The translations under genes and the position numbers were made by a program. Below, in pieces: positions 32,323-47,684 of a DNA stretch of 64,000 nt. The first letter of the stretch is position 1. The number at the start of each line of letters is the position of its first letter. This DNA is from Platerodrilus igneus (lineage: Eukaryota; Arthropoda; Insecta; Coleoptera; Lycidae). Under the pieces are notes generated by a model. The model was not told the DNA's origin. It did not search any database and worked only from the letters and a program-made list of their open reading frames with translations. Location: contig JARFIW010001491.1 of NCBI GenBank assembly GCA_036346225.1, positions 1,488,001-1,552,000 on the forward strand. Reading direction: 5' to 3'.

Positions 32323-35300
32323 TACCCCAAAACTCTGGATAATATTGTTATACAATCTCTTTTATTTTCTACATAATGGAATGTACAATTTTCACGTGCT
32401 TGATCAAATTTGAAGCTTCTGTAAAGCTTTCTTCGCAAATATCACTAAATTTATTTGGTTTCCTCTTAGCTTTAATAACGGAATCATTATCTCCCCAACA
32501 CAATAATGAATTTTCCTTAAGTTCTACGTCCTAAGTTTTACGCTCTAAATAAATACGCCATAATTTTCCATTTTACGAGAACGCAATAATTTGTTTCTTT
32601 TCAAGGACAACATTTACATATCTGTCAGCAGCCAAAAAGCCACACTGCGGCGAGACGTTAGTCAAGGAAGTAATTGTGAGTTAAATTCTCTATAAATAAA
32701 CGAACAAAATAAATAAACGAAAACTATTTTAAGTAAGACATAAAAATCCTAAAAAGAAAACATGGTCTTGGACTAACGTATCCAAGTCTTCGTAAGTGTC
32801 ATTGGCTTCAATTTTAAAATAAAAAACGATACAATGTTGTATTACAAATACCAGAACATGATTTGTGTCTCTAACCTAAATATTTCAACAGCACGTAATT
32901 AAGTCTTATATAAATCAAACAACCATTCAACAGTTATTTCTGATGTAAGAGCAGTATTATTTCACTTGATACTAAGACTTAGAATTCAAATAAGCATCAA
33001 CTGTATATTTTATACAATACTAATATGAACATCACTGGAACCTTGTCCAGGGTTCTCTCCTGCAGGAGGTGTAGCAGATTTGAATAGCCACGACCATCCC
33101 GCAGAACAATGTCTAGAAAAGTTTCATTAAAATTGTGAATAGTTAGTTCTACATTTTATCATCGTATGATTTTGTATTTTAAATACGGTACTGTAGTGTT
33201 CCGTAGTGTTTTAAGTCTATTCTCATTGGTTGATAATTATTGAAAATATTATAGTGTACATTTCGATATTTGAAGGTATTTCTTAGAATAGCTCAGTAAC
33301 CACTTGCAGGTTTCTGAACGCATTCCGTTACGTCAGAATTTATGTTATAAGGGACGCATGTGTAGTGACGATCAATCGAGTCGACAGGGTTAAACGACTT
33401 TGTTTTGAGTTTTCAAGATGGATGGTTGAAACATTTCACTTGGCGATTTTTATTAAAAGTAATGTTTTTAAGTTTATAATGTATTTGCTATTTCAGGTAA
33501 TATGATTACATCTGGTAATTCCAGCCTTGTTTTGAGTGTGATGTTGGTACTTATTGTAAAACCGTTAGCAATTTAATCATTGAAGAAAATATTTGTGTTA
33601 CCTGTTGGTTTTGTCTTAGAATCGGATGCCGGTTGTTTTACTTATGATGTTTAATATAGATGAATTATTTACGATTTTATTGAACGCTTTACGTATGAGT
33701 GTGGTTTGGTTTAACAACCGAAAACCAATATTTATTTATCGGAATTGTTTATTTAGTATCTGAATCAGGGTAAAACTAATATTTGTTTATTTGCAATGAT
33801 GTTTATTTAGTATTCAATACAGAGTTCGAACTTCCATTGCATTGCACTTATTGCAGCATTTATAGTAAATGTACCCTTACTGTGATTTTACGAGCAATCT
33901 ATAAAAAGTACCAACAGAATTCCTCTGATATATTGAATCAAATTATTAGGCAAGTTTGAAAACAAACAGTATTATATTTCAATGTTGTATTTGTTTGAGA
34001 TTTTATTGAATTAACCACAAAGTTGTGTATATTTTTTTGTTTGTAATTTGTAATGCCACGATGTGTTTAATTTTTACAGAGTACGTTTTAACCGACGCAA
34101 TCATAATGAATAATTTTTACCATTTGCCTACTAGAGTTAATATATTTAACTAACGTGCATTTATATAAAGATTTAGCGCTTGAATCTGGGCTTGTATTTA
34201 TGCAGTAGAAATTTTGGGTACATATTTGCTACCAACATATTTTATAATGTTTGATATTTGTGATTCATTTGACATTTTTATTATGTGTAATTGTTTTATT
34301 TCAGCATATTAACCACATTTACAACAGCACCGCTCATATCTTGGTTTAAACGTAATTATATGTTTGTTTATCCTATTATCTAGCCGATGTTTCTATATAA
34401 TTAACTAGTATTTAACATTTGTGATAATTGTTGTAATGTAGTTAAATTGCACTTCTGGTATGATCGACCATTCGTGCCTTTCGCGTTTGCATTTACGAAT
34501 ATGTTGAAAATAGTCTATTAAATAATAAGCGCCTTTTTTTATCGTGCGCAATCATACCATAAGTTTATTTCCGAGATTCATGTTGTCTTGTGAATGTACT
34601 TGTAGTTGTACTCTTTTGCAAATAATAGCAAGTCGGCTAGCCTTTGTGAAATATTTTGTAACATGGGCTGGAAACTGTTAACGCATGTATGTGGGCGCGT
34701 GTGATCGAGCCTTGTTGAATATTTCTAGCATTTTATATTCGTGTATGGAGAAACATTGGTAGTCAAGGTGTAGATCATCTTCCTGGTGTCTCCCCTCTTT
34801 AACTTTAGCTGGGTAGTATTGATTATCCGACCTCGGTACCTACCAGAAAAGACTAGTTGGTTTGCACCAACGTTTCTTCAGTTGTCATGTGTGGTATTTC
34901 TGGGTAACAGTTGACATCCCGTTAAATTCAATGTTGGTGATCTGGGTACTTGTACGTTACCTGTTCTTGTCAAGATGTGCCAAATGCAGTTGCAAATGTG
35001 AGGGCAGTTTTTCTATGCTTTCATGCGAATGACCTATTTGGTGGTTATTGTTTTGATTAAAAGTCAAGTTAGGTAAATGCTGTAGTTTTATTTCAAACCT
35101 TCCTGCCTTAACGCCATCTTCCCAGTGTGAATTTGGGTTACATCATAACAGCACAACGTAGGTGTCGTCGAGCTACTGCCACTAGATGTTAGATCAAGGA
35201 GCCCGGTGTACCGTTTATAGAGGGCGTTTGGTTCAGCCTTCAGGTCGGTTACACTACAGTACAATACCAAAGAATTTATATTGCTTTATATAAACGTCAA

Positions 35301-35562
35301 ATGTAACTTTAAAACATCTCAAATTAACATTAAAATATCTCAATTTATTAAAAGCTTCCAATTAACTTTAAATGTGATAATCGGTTTAAAATGTTAACAA
35401 TGCTAAATATTATCATGCAAAAATAAACTTGTGAAATAAAAAGTTCAATATTTTGAATTTAATATTGGTGGAACCAAGAAGTAATTTTTAACAGATAAAA
35501 TGTTTAACCATTAACAGTCAATGTGATACGTGTTATTCCGAAACTAAGCGAATCCCTTATAG
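32323..35562. other. No gene recognised
   Basis: AT-rich sequence, no domain-bearing frame. A less AT-rich patch at about 35095-35250 contains, on the minus strand, a GAAGATGGCGTTAAG word like YY1-type core promoter sites; with nothing coding nearby this is not called. Confidence 0.45.
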
Positions 35563-36066
35563 TATAGTCGAAATCAGGAAAGAATGAATGCACGTCATTA
35601 ATTTCTGATTCAATCCAAGATATACTTCCGCATATACAATGGGCGTATTTAACATGTAAGAGAAAGAAAAAATACAAGTAGCACGTGTTTCGGGCAAAGT
35701 AGCTTAGTAACGACTTACGCTGTGGAGTTTATGATACGTAAAGAATGGGAACAGTAAACTGTCGCATGTCCTAACTATATTACACTTATATTAATGAAGT
35801 CGTTAAGTTGATTTGTGCGGTTTTTAACACATGTCATTTTTAATACAACATAACCTAACATAACCATAACTTATAACTGCGCCTTTATATTTGGGTTTGC
35901 TTTTATATTTTGTTGTTTTCATTATATTATTAAACAGAACCGGAAACTAGTTAATCCTCCAATGGGAATATTTCTTGAAATCTTTATTAAACAGTCAATT
36001 GATTAATCTTGATGCATACGAATACGGTTGATGACGTGCATTCATTCTTTCCTGATTTCGACTATA
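35563..36066. mobile_element. MITE with 36-bp perfect inverted ends
   Basis: 35563-35598 and 36031-36066 are exact reverse complements, each including CGAAATCAGGAAAGAATGAA or its complement. The outermost bases are TATAGTC..GACTATA, consistent with insertion at TA and a TA duplication. Length is 504 bp with no coding. This is the form of a Tc1/mariner-type MITE. A CTAACATAACC-like AT/C stretch lies inside at about 35845-35880. Confidence 0.8.
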
Positions 36067-37987
36067 TTTAATTTTTGTATAATTTCATCAGAACCGTATT
36101 TTTAATTAAGCGTCTTTTCTGAACACATACGTGATATACTGTGAGGAATTGTGTGAATAAGAATCGACTCTTTGCTGCGAGTGGGTGAGATATAATAGCT
36201 TTCCCGGCAGTGAAGAAATTTTTAACATTACCTTGACGTCCTGGAACCAGTACTGCAGACAAAGACCTTTAGGTTATTTTTTCCATTCCTTCATCTCCAC
36301 TTATGTATCTTCTACAGAAGGCGTGTAATGGAATCTACTGATATACGTCAATCCCATCCTAAAGATTCTCTTGAAGAAGTGCTTGGTTTTATAGTTGTAG
36401 GTACTTCCTTGTGGTATATGAAAGCATCACGTGCTTTTAGTTATATTATTTAGTAGGATATGACTTTAACTGGTAATTTTATTTTAACTGTTTTCGTATT
36501 AAAAATTGCACAAGATAGTGTAATTTAAAACCGTTAAATCGCACTTATAAAGTGTTACAAGTAACGACAACCATAATGACAAACATATTTTCTGTAGTAA
36601 AGTCTGCGGTAGATATGTTGTAAAACCTGATCATTAGAATTACAAAAGTAGGAAATAAATATTAAATTGTTTAGACATTTATTTAACATTGATTTAATAG
36701 TAACAGAACTATTTGAAACATTAAATGATATTACTAACGATGCACAGATAAAACAATGCCGTAGGATTTACCTTCTTTGTATTTATAGCATCACTTTTTC
36801 CCGAATAACTCATTATTTATAAAAGACCACATATTAAATTAATCAAACAGTGGACATATTATAATGAGTTTGTTCTGAACTATCTAACTACTGCAACAAA
36901 ATGCAAGAAAGAATTATTTCATTTTTTTTTTGGAGAAAAGCTTTATATCGCCGATGCTTTTTCATCTAACGATAGAAGTAGCAACAGTTTAAGAAAAACC
37001 ATTTTAAAAATTGCTTATTGTTTCAAAAAATTCGTAAGTTTTAGTATAAACTAAACCTCTATATATAAATGTAGTTATGCAAGAGAATATATTTTTAATT
37101 GATCGTACCGACGTTGATTGAAATAAATGAATATAAATTATCAAATACTTCCTATATAAATTACTGAAAATGGATATTTTGTAACATGTATTCTAACAAT
37201 TCTTTTTATCTTGCAAGTTTGTCTGAATTGTCATAGAGAATTTTTGAATTACACAAACTCAAAACAGTTGTTTTGTTATGAAATAACGTTTTTTAATTGA
37301 AAGTATAAGGAATCTGTAAATAATCAAAACAGAAAGAAAATCTTATGAATATAAATAAGTTCATTAGAAATAAATTGTTAAAGTATTGTATTTTTAAATA
37401 TAAAGGCTGTCTAATATTATAAATTGAAAAATTATCAAGTCTTTATAAATGGCTTTATAATGAAAAGTATGATTATACATGTTGTCATTACAACTACGAG
37501 TGAATCGGTATAACAGCTTTTTAATAGTAGTAACATCAACTGATTCATTTTAACAAGTGCCATGTGTTCGATTCAAAAATTAACATACATCAAGTGGTTC
37601 ATCGTTTTTATGCCTTTCTTAGATAATTAGTATTAGCAACCACCTTCATCTTTGTTCTAATATTATTTATTTGTTTATTACAGGTAGGTTAACGTTTTTC
37701 CGTTAACGTTTTTAATTGGCGTTACTACTATGAAACCGTTTACACTTTCGGGCATGTTGAATGTCCTTAACGCGATGATGTCCATGTACTGGGTATAGCG
37801 TATCATTTCTCTATTGCAAATGCCATTTAATTGGCCAAGCATTTACGTTAAGATGAAGACATTTCAGTATACTGTTGTACTTTACACCATTTACGGGTGT
37901 TTAGTAACGACTTAATTTGACATTTGCATTTGACGTCTATGTGTTTGTATTGATTGTTTTGTTTTACACCTTTGTTTATATAAAGCT
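36067..37987. other. No gene recognised; upstream region of the ZAD gene
   Basis: AT-rich. It must contain the promoter or 5' UTR of the ZAD gene but shows no firm core-promoter element. Two GTTAACG words sit at 37687-37710. TTTATATAAAG at 37974-37984 is too near the ATG to serve as a TATA box for it unless transcription starts inside an alternative leader. Confidence 0.4.
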
Positions 37988-38170
37988 ATGGCTCAAATAA
38001 TTAGAACTGTTCAAAATCCTCAAAGTGATCTATTTCAGTATTATCTGACAATGAATATAAATAACATATGTCGAATTTGTCTAGAAAAGGGTCCTAAGTT
38101 GATGTCCATCTTTGATCCAGTGAAACCACCTCACTTCTCTATTTTAATAATGACATGTGCTGCAGTGCAG
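37988..38170 (+). CDS. ZAD zinc-finger protein, exon 1 (first half of ZAD)
   Basis: Encodes residues 1-61 of a predicted nuclear DNA-binding protein. It has the first ZAD cysteine pair, CRIC (Cys28 and Cys31) in NNICRICLEKGPKLMSIF. ZAD domains bind one zinc through four cysteines and dimerise transcription factors in insects. ATG 37988 has a good context (G at -3 and +4). A second in-frame ATG at residue 22 lies closer to the domain and is a fair alternative. The exon ends exactly at a codon boundary with CAG followed by GTGTGT. Its continuation is not adjacent: the second ZAD half is at 60680 after a 22.5-kb intron. There is no damage. Confidence 0.85.
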
Positions 38171-38239
38171 GTGTGTAATTTACTTATACTAAGTTATAAA
38201 GTAGTAAAATGTTTGGTATTTTTTTATTTCACGGTTTAG

Positions 38240-40300
38240 GCTGTATCATAGAGTCCTGAAGGAATATAGGTATAAGCATGCGAGTGGATAATGTAATATA
38301 TCTATAAGATTGAAACTTTTCCAATGACCACTTGTGGAAACAACAGATTGCACACTACTTGGTTAATTAGAAAATGACGTATATACAATCTAAAGTGCGA
38401 AACTACTTATTACTGTATTGTTGAAATACTTTTCAACTCTACAATGATTTGACGGATGTTAGTACATTGATTACCCAACATTCTCAGGACGACTACCAGT
38501 TATCTAGCTTTTTGTATTCATTCATTTCGTTTTGGCTAAAAACAGTTTAAAATACTCAGAGTTATGATACCAACGGATTTTATTTTGCTTATAGCTGTAA
38601 TTATTCATTAGTGTATAATTGGAATAAATTCCACAATAAAAAATTGACAATGTATTGTAATTAAAACCCCGTATATCTTCCTGTTCTACACATATGATTG
38701 AAGCAACTGAGTTGCAGATTTTATAACAACTAATGCCATGATTGTTGGAAAAATAGTGTACAGTGCTCATGTGGAAAGTACCATTTCATACTCATAGGCC
38801 TGTTGCATGAGCTACTAGTCGAGTACGACAATGCTCCCCACTCATGTGAAATATGTCACTTTCTACATTAGTAATGTATTTTAGTATCAGAGTCGATGCC
38901 AAGTAATACGTGTTGGTATTTTAGAAACCAATTAAGAAGGAATGCATAACTTAGGGCCTGAATAACTTAAAAGTGTACTTTTAATGTAGCTATGTGATAA
39001 AATATGGTGTTACCATTTATATGGACTTATATGCGTATATTTGTCTGAGAATGCAATAGAGAAGGTGGTCTTGGAGAGCTTTTGGAAACCTCTTGTATAA
39101 AAATTAGAAAACATGCCACATGAAAATTTGCTGAAAACTGGAGTTTCCAATAACCAAACTTTTTATTTTTATATGGATTTAGCACAGAACTTTACAATAA
39201 AGGGCCACGGTTGCATGTAAATAACCAATCAACAGCTTCCAATCTATGACCTACTGTAGCACAGCACCCGACTGATTGCTATTATTAAACCTTACTTTTT
39301 ATAATAATACTAGACTTTCATAACAATTTAATTTAAAGTGTAAGGTTTACTTAGCTCTATAGTTTATGGACATTGTTCTCGTAAACCATTCAGAAAGTTA
39401 TGTTTTGGAAGTAGTTTAGAATTTTTTTAAACTAACTTAACCTAGGTTCCTTTGCGAGTTATCCGATTTATTCCCAAAGTGATAAAAGTACATGTTCTGT
39501 ACACGTGGGCTTGCTAGTCTATAGCCTGGATTAATGCGTATAAGTAAGCGTTCTTGCTTCAGCTATCTGACACTATTATTAATCATTATGGTATTTGAAT
39601 TTAAAAAGTGAGATTCTTAAAAGTCCAAAAAACATTAAGGTCATATTTGTTGTGGTATGTATTGGAGTAGATCAATTAAGGTGGTTATGAACGAAAGTTA
39701 ATAATATCAGTCAGCCATGTGCTGTTGTCATTCAGTCTTATTCTCTTAGATTCGAAGCCATTAATTATTTGCCACATGTTTATTAATTATTTTTGAAAAT
39801 TTGGAAATTTTCTGAAATTTTTGTGTGGGATATTGAAATATAAATTTATGACTGCTTGTCATATTTCTTTTTATATGACAGGTTCCCGAAAGCTTTTCGT
39901 AACCAAAAAGTTATACGTCTTTATATTCATAATTAATACGTAAACATATTTGTTTGTTTAGGGCTGTATTTAGTTTATAACATTTATTAGGTTACATATA
40001 ACCTTATTGTTTTGCTTTGGTAGTTGTTTGTTCATAATAGTTTTATCCACTTTTGTTTGGTAATTTTATGATTAATTTATTAAGGTTTGCACTTTATTAA
40101 CCATAGCTTTTATTAGAACTTTTAGCTGTTATATGTCGGTTAAAGAAGACTGTTAGGTTTGTTACGGGTAAAAATTACCTTACATTATGAATTTCGAATT
40201 ACCCAGAAAGAACAGGAACCTTGTAACAATTTTATAGGTGACCCAGCTAACTTTTAGTGGTGCGGGAGTGTGTTCCTATGAAAAACATGAATTTAAAATA
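38240..40300. other. Intron sequence, no feature recognised
   Basis: AT-rich intronic sequence with short unconserved frames. Confidence 0.5.
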
Positions 40301-40415
40301 ATAAAATGTAAAATGACTGAAATATAAAATTATTTAAAGTACCCATTTACCTTGAGAGGATTTACTGTCCAAATTAAATAGCGCCAAACCATCATATCTT
40401 AGCAATTCCTTCAAA

Positions 40416-40880
40416 CTACAAAATAATATTTAAGTAAATGTTTAATGTGACCTCCTCCAACTTGAATATGTTTTCGGGCTCGTTTCTTAATTTGGTGAGT
40501 AGTTTTTTGTAGAATACGTCCATAGGATTTAACTCAAAGGACTGAGGTGACCAATTAACCGGAGCATTTACTTCACGTTCAATCCACTTGTCAGGAAAAT
40601 TGTTATTTAACCACTCCCTTGCAGTTAATGCAAAATGAGGTGTTATCCCGTCATACATGAACCACATGTTGTCTTCAATAACAAGGAACATCTTCAAATA
40701 AACTTATTAAATGTTCTTTTAAAAAGCAGCTTATCACTCTCCAGTTAAATTTTCTTCCAAAATAAATGGTCCTATCAGCTGATTGTGTATTATTCCAGCC
40801 CAACTAACGTGTACCTATTTTCAAATTAAAGTCTGTACCCTAAATGGAAATATTCTAAAAAACATGTATTTTTCAATATC
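40416..40880 (-). pseudogene. DDE transposase relic (Tc1/mariner-type)
   Basis: The minus-strand frame 40416-40697 has MWFMYDGITPHFALTAREWL (second catalytic Asp region) and WSPQSFELNPMDVFYKKLLTKL (third region; the usual RSPDLNPLDF has changed). Just upstream, in another frame, sits WAGIIHNQLIGPFILEENL, the preceding family block. An element end is likely at 40992-41008 (CTGAAAGACCCTGTGTA), whose complement ACAGGGTCTTTCAG resembles ACAGGGTG termini of these transposons. The other end was not found. Confidence 0.75.
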
Positions 40881-41056
40881 ACTTCATCACCCTATATAAA
40901 GGAAACGGGCGAGCTTACAGGAAACTGTTATTTAACTTTTCTTGATAACTCGTCAAGATCTATAAATTCCCCAATTTTACAGTACTTTATTCTGAAAGAC
41001 CCTGTGTATATATTTTTTTGCCAACAAGTTATTTGATGACCAAATTCCAGGAATAA

Positions 41057-41058
<2 letters not shown>

Positions 41059-41092
<34 letters not shown>
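41059..41092. repeat. (TA)n microsatellite
   Basis: About 17 AT dinucleotides. Confidence 0.95.
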
Positions 41093-41100
<8 letters not shown>

Positions 41101-41439
41101 ATATTTTAGATAGTTATATATATCGTTACGAAAATTATAAATTTTTACATCTTTCTGAATCAATTAAAGCTAGCAAAAAAATGTATCTTACCATGAGTAG
41201 TTTCATTGAACGTTCAAAAAAATATCCCCTTTTTTTAAACATAATTCTACATATCAATCAAATTTTTGTTGACCTTTTACACACTGTATTTTATCACCTG
41301 CAAATTCTAGGCTAACTTCTATATACATAAATTATTTAAAATTACAAATGCAGCATGTTATAAATTGTTCTGACCTTATAGTTCTGCTGTTTTTTTTTGT
41401 TGGAGTTTCTTGTCCCAGAAGTTGCTCTTGATTTTTGTA

Positions 41440-41570
41440 CAGTAACTTGGAGTCGTTTATTCCATAATTTAGAATATTATCCAGTGACTTAGAGCAGCAA
41501 CTTAGATTATTTATTCAGTATCTTAGAGTGTTAATCAGCAGCTTAGATAATTACTTAGTGCCCTAAATTA
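41440..41570. repeat. Degenerate 21-22-bp minisatellite
   Basis: About six units with the pattern A-CTTAGA-n4-TTAnTCAGT (for example AACTTAGATTATTTATTCAG at about 41500 and ATCTTAGAGTGTTAATCAGC next to it). Noncoding. Confidence 0.55.
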
Positions 41571-41589
41571 ATAAAATTGCAAACATTTT

Positions 41590-42616
<1,027 letters not shown>

Positions 42617-44697
42617 TGCCGTGTAACCTCTCTAAATCGAATTTCAGTAACAAAAATACATTCGAAAATTTTATTACTTTTCCAAAAATCGTCATAAATT
42701 TCACACAACAGAAAAATTTAACAAAAATAATCTCTTACCCAGATTCCTCTCTTCATCACCTTAATTCTTCAACCGCTTCCCTGGCTAGCTCAGTTGGGTC
42801 TCCTCTTGGATACCTAGATTCACTATCATACTCTTTATCGTTCATGCACACACTCAATAAAACCACAAAATAATACACCAATCATACAATATTTATTTAT
42901 CACTATTTACAAAAAAAATCAAGATTATCCACATTTCAGTGATCAAGTTACACCTCAATAAATTCTATTTTTGTACTGTCCTGGATTTTTAATTTAAAAT
43001 ATCAAAGACATTGAATATACCCGGAGTAAATGGGCCCTGATAATACCTTATTTTCTTTGTTTATTTATAATTTATTTTAAATTAGTATACTCTGGAGTAT
43101 GGTGAGCTCATGAAAACCCAGTTAATTATGAATAATGTATGCTTTTTACTTTTCATACGCTGACTGCAAACAAAAAAAACCCATGTACTCGTAACAATAA
43201 AAATTTAAATTTCTAATGGACCGTTAATAAGCTTTATATACACCTTTAGATCTATATTTAACTACCATAATAATAGTTAGTTATACGTATTATTGTCAAT
43301 ACGCAAAATAATGCACAATACCTTCATAATTCACTCTCACACGTCACACAATTTTCATAGTTTATAACAACAACAATTTTAAAGCGTTACCTGGAATTTC
43401 TTGAAGATCTCTACTCAGTTGACGATGCGGTAAAGAAGTTTCGCTCTGCTCTGCTGGCCGCCTCTAGCTATTTGTAGATGAACATCATTTAAGTTGTGCT
43501 GCCTTCACGGTGCATCCAAATCCAAATTAATTACACTTCTTTCATAATTGCGTACTTTAGTTTAATTTAATTTCATTTACGTTTAATTACTTCACTTCAC
43601 GAGCTTGTTTAAAATAAATGTTGCACCTCAATTAAAATTTAGACTCGACACTTATTCGCGTATCAAATTATGAGGCCAACACTGTACTATTTAATTTAAA
43701 ATATGTATACTTACAAACTCGTATTCTGAAGCGGTGAAACTACTAAGAGATCGAAGTTAAAAGAGACCCGTGCTAATTCTCTTCGAGTATTTATATGATT
43801 CCAAATGCCACCTCTAGGCCACTCTTCCCGTGAAAAATCTAATTGAAAATAATACTTCCTCAAATTTTGGTTCAACCGTTTTCGGAATCTCCGAAATTTA
43901 GCGCGTCGTTACAATATTTTCCAATAAACCCTACTACAAATATTCTCGTGTTTGTGTTCTAGAACTAACTATATCGACCAATAATATATATCCATTGACG
44001 TCTTAAAAACCCCGCCTATATTAACGCTATTCCCCTCTTACGCATATACTATGTTTCCTTCTAACCTTGTTTGAGTGGTAGAAATCGATATTACTGTCCG
44101 CGTTTCAACTTTACTCCATGTGGACTTGTATACGTGCTTTTTGAAATGCACTGTTATTATGCCTGTCTCAGTCCGAAGCATTTCATTGACCGTCTATCCT
44201 TTCTGCACTTTAAGGAAATTTTTAGTTAACATTTACGTGAACCCTCCAACCGTTCACCCGATATACTTGGAATACTGTCTTTTATCTACACAAATAAGGG
44301 GAACCTGACATTTCGAAAACATTTCAATTAACCAACGTTTTAACACAACATTTCTACGAGTTGGATTTTCAAGGTATTTTATATTCAACGGCTGTTTATG
44401 TGTTAGCAAAGCGTTTCACCTTGGTATTATCGATTTTTCATGCTTTTATGCGTATTATACTTAATTACCTGTTCAATTAAACTCCATTAAATTAATAAAT
44501 AAATTGCATTGGCTTTTAAAAATTATTTTCTTTACGAACCTAACTAAATTTTATTCATTAATTATAAAATTATGGTAATACTTGTTACTTTAAAATGAAC
44601 TAAATGAAATAAATTTCGCACGTAAATTCTGGTTGTTTCCTCTATACAGGGTGTTTGAAATTGCCTTGTTTATACGTAGATTTAGCCCTTTAAAACT

Positions 44698-44702
<5 letters not shown>
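42617..44702. other. Probable LTR edge, then no gene recognised
   Basis: Begins TGCCGTGTAACC right after a (TA)n tract. I could not find a matching right end. Segments near 43430-43470 and 43735-43830 are less AT-rich but carry no coding. TACAGGGTGTTTGAAATTGC at 44645-44664 resembles an end of a DDE transposon. Confidence 0.35.

Positions 44703-44740
<38 letters not shown>
44703..44740. repeat. (TA)n microsatellite
   Basis: About 19 AT dinucleotides. Confidence 0.95.
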
Positions 44741-44742
<2 letters not shown>

Positions 44743-46839
44743 TCACTCTTTTAAAATATTCCAACTTCTTTCGCTAATAATGTTATGCTTAAATTTAAAC
44801 AAAGCTTGTGTCGCTATTTGATAATCCAACACAATATTTTTGTAACGGAATATTAATTTCCCACCACATAGATGAAGCCATTTTATTTTGAATCCACAAG
44901 TACATGATTATACATCATGAACAAGAGAAGGTTGTTATGTTTACGGTATTTCATGTGGACGAGAAAGCACGCAGCACAGTATGCAGTAGAAAATTGCTTA
45001 TACCGAATATTGCAACAAAACACAGGGACAGAATGCTAGAATCGAACTCCAAAAAGATTAGAGTTCGGACTAGCTCAAAAATGCAGTAAAGTGGGGTGGG
45101 TGACCTAGAAACAAAAGAATTGATTTGGAAACCTCAGTAACATAGAAATTATATTACGCACATGTAGAAAAACATACAATCCCAAAAGAATATTTACAAA
45201 CGTCGAAAATACATATTTGCGTAGTCGTTCGTTACAACATGATGTACATAAAGCATCAATTTACATATAATACAGTATAACCTAAACCTCAAAATATCCA
45301 GAATAAAATCTTACTGTCTAAATGTAAGCATACTTACAATATGTTCCAACCCTAAATATGTACAAGAAACATCGAAATAATAATATAGTAAGTAAAAGTT
45401 TGCTGTAGGAAACGCATCTCGTACCATTAAAATTTTAAAGAGTCTGTTGTTGACGTTCACATTAATTTATACAATAAAAAGCAACCAGTAGAAAAGCGCT
45501 CCAAATGCATTAAAATTTTTATACAGTAATTTATAAAAATAAATACATAATTGGTCGAGTAATAAGTATGCGTTAACGTCGGCAGTTTATTGCGGAATGA
45601 ATCAAAAGCAAGTGTCTATCTTCCAAAACAGCAACACAAAATAAAGCAAACAGAAAATCATTTTGTACCTGGAGCTATTTTTTTTTTGGTACCATCTCAG
45701 GGGCTGGAAAACTTAACTATACTGTATTAGCACAAACGCATTTTAAAAGCGCGACTTTACAATGCTCACAGGATGTTGTATAACAGAAGTATCGAATAAT
45801 TGAGAACGAAGTCGAATTTGTAAGAGACCTTTTTCAAAGTTGGACTTGTATTTATAACAGCTTTGGAAGCAGTGGAAGGGAAACAAAACCATTTCCACCG
45901 ATATTGGTGTAGAATGTTTTGAGAAGGCAATCGAAAATATATACAATGGCAAAACCTTCCTAGTATGCAAGCACGTAACGATAGCAAAATTCCATTGAAT
46001 TTCGTTGCTCGAATGCGAAAGCAAAATACATTTTAAAGTATTGCTGCTAGTTATACCACAAGAAATACGGCTGAGCAAGCAGATTGCCTAACTTTTAATA
46101 AAAGATACGAGGTTTGTATGATTATCGATCCATGCTACCACGAAATAGCTTAATTAGGACAGCGAGTTTTATTGCCCATACAAGTTGAGCGACCGAGCTG
46201 ATGTTTAACAAAATAGAATTTTACAGAACTTGAGCATATAACAGACCACTAGAGTATTTAATCTTTTCAACGAATAACTAATGAACATAACGAGCACGTA
46301 TTTCCAAGGAAGAGCCATTACTTAAAGTCGTTTGAGGAGCAAATATTTCAAAGAATTCTAAGTTTGGATTATTTGGGAGAATAACATAAGGAGGGGTTTA
46401 GATTAGCAGTTTCAATTAAGGTTGCTGCAATTTCATGCAGAATCTCTGTATTTCAGAAAGGTACCGTAACAAGGTTCACACAGTATGCAAAGTTCTAATG
46501 TTCCAAATGATTCTTACAATTAATGATACAGAATGTCCTAGAACGACAATAATATACCTGGTGTGTACTCCTCAGCATGGTAGGTTACCTCAAAATTCCA
46601 ACTTCCGTTGATAAGTGAAACCAATTCACCACCCTGTTATGTATAGTTTTGGCTCCAGAAAATCTAGCTGGTATTCCACAGAAAATCTCGTCGAAGTATT
46701 AGACTAAAAATCCTGATTTGGTAAAATTCGGTAAAATATCGAAAACCTCGACTGTATTAACAAAAATGATTGCCGACTAACTCAGTGAGACGGGTTGTAA
46801 TTGTTTGAAGAGGGTTCCAGAATGCTATGGAGTATGAAA
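44741..46839. other. Intron sequence, no gene recognised
   Basis: The 111-residue frame at 45743-46078 (minus) has no recognisable domain and a composition no different from other chance frames here. Confidence 0.45.
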
Positions 46840-47600
46840 TGTCTTAATCGAGAAGTATCTTGGACACCATCTAATCTCGCAGGGTTTTTAGGGAAAAGCC
46901 CTAAAAAGAATAACAAGAGGGCGCCAGAGATCAGGAGAGTGATTTTGATTTAAAATTTACCTGAGAATGTGTTAAGTACTACTTAAACATAAAACAAACA
47001 TTAACCATAAAAACACTAACAGATTTATTTAAAATTGTTAGCTGATAGAAAGGTTTCTAAAATCAGATATTAAATGGTCTGAATTTTCAGCCACACTTCT
47101 AGATAATTGCAAAATAACGTATTACAACAAAACTGTAACTATACCTTCACATTAATTGAAAAAGAACAAATATAAACATATCCTTCATGTACCTTCACAT
47201 TAATTTAAAAAAAAACAAACTTGTCAATATACTATTCTACAGAAATGCGTTTTCAACTGTATTTCATACACGTGTTCGTTACAATTACATGATGGGCATT
47301 CTTAAGCAAACATTAAAAATCAAATATATCACAAATTTACTTAACTAAATTGTTAACCTAATCAAACAGACATACTGTAGGTACGTTCTATCAGTTCATG
47401 CAATAAATTCAAAATATGCAGCTATTTACAAACTTTCACAGTTATAGTTTCAGATGGTTTTCATAAATACCCGATGAGTGATTGTTGACTAGCTAAGGTG
47501 GATATCAGTAAGTGCGTATATCTACTTGAGCTTTGAAATTCTCAACATGCTTATGTCCAACATAAAGTTATCAATTTTGGAACCAATGTGTCCCTAAAAT
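46840..47600. repeat. Long noncoding repeat R, uninterrupted copy
   Basis: Matches 48055-48200 plus 49492-50060 in the same orientation, with frequent substitutions. Shared blocks are GAGAAGTATCTTGGA, ATAAAACAAAC.TTAACCATAAAAACAC, ACAACAAAACTGTAACTATA and CTTATGTCCAACATAAAGTT. It serves as the empty site for the insertion at 48199-49492. Confidence 0.8.
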
Positions 47601-47684
47601 TGAAAATAACCCACTTGGTAGGGTATTATCCATACATTGTTGACTACTTTCAGTGTGTTCGATAATCTATTCTCAAAGTTAGCC

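Noticed and set aside
35088..35270. Short minus-strand frames and an AAGATGGCG word suggesting a promoter with first exon
   Set aside because: No continuing exon or domain found nearby; a single motif is not enough.
35845..35880. Telomere-like TTAGG repeats (CTAAC/TAACC words)
   Set aside because: Irregular words only, no tandem array; they lie inside the MITE.
45743..46078. 111-residue minus-strand frame as a gene
   Set aside because: No recognisable domain, and other chance frames of similar size and composition occur in the region.
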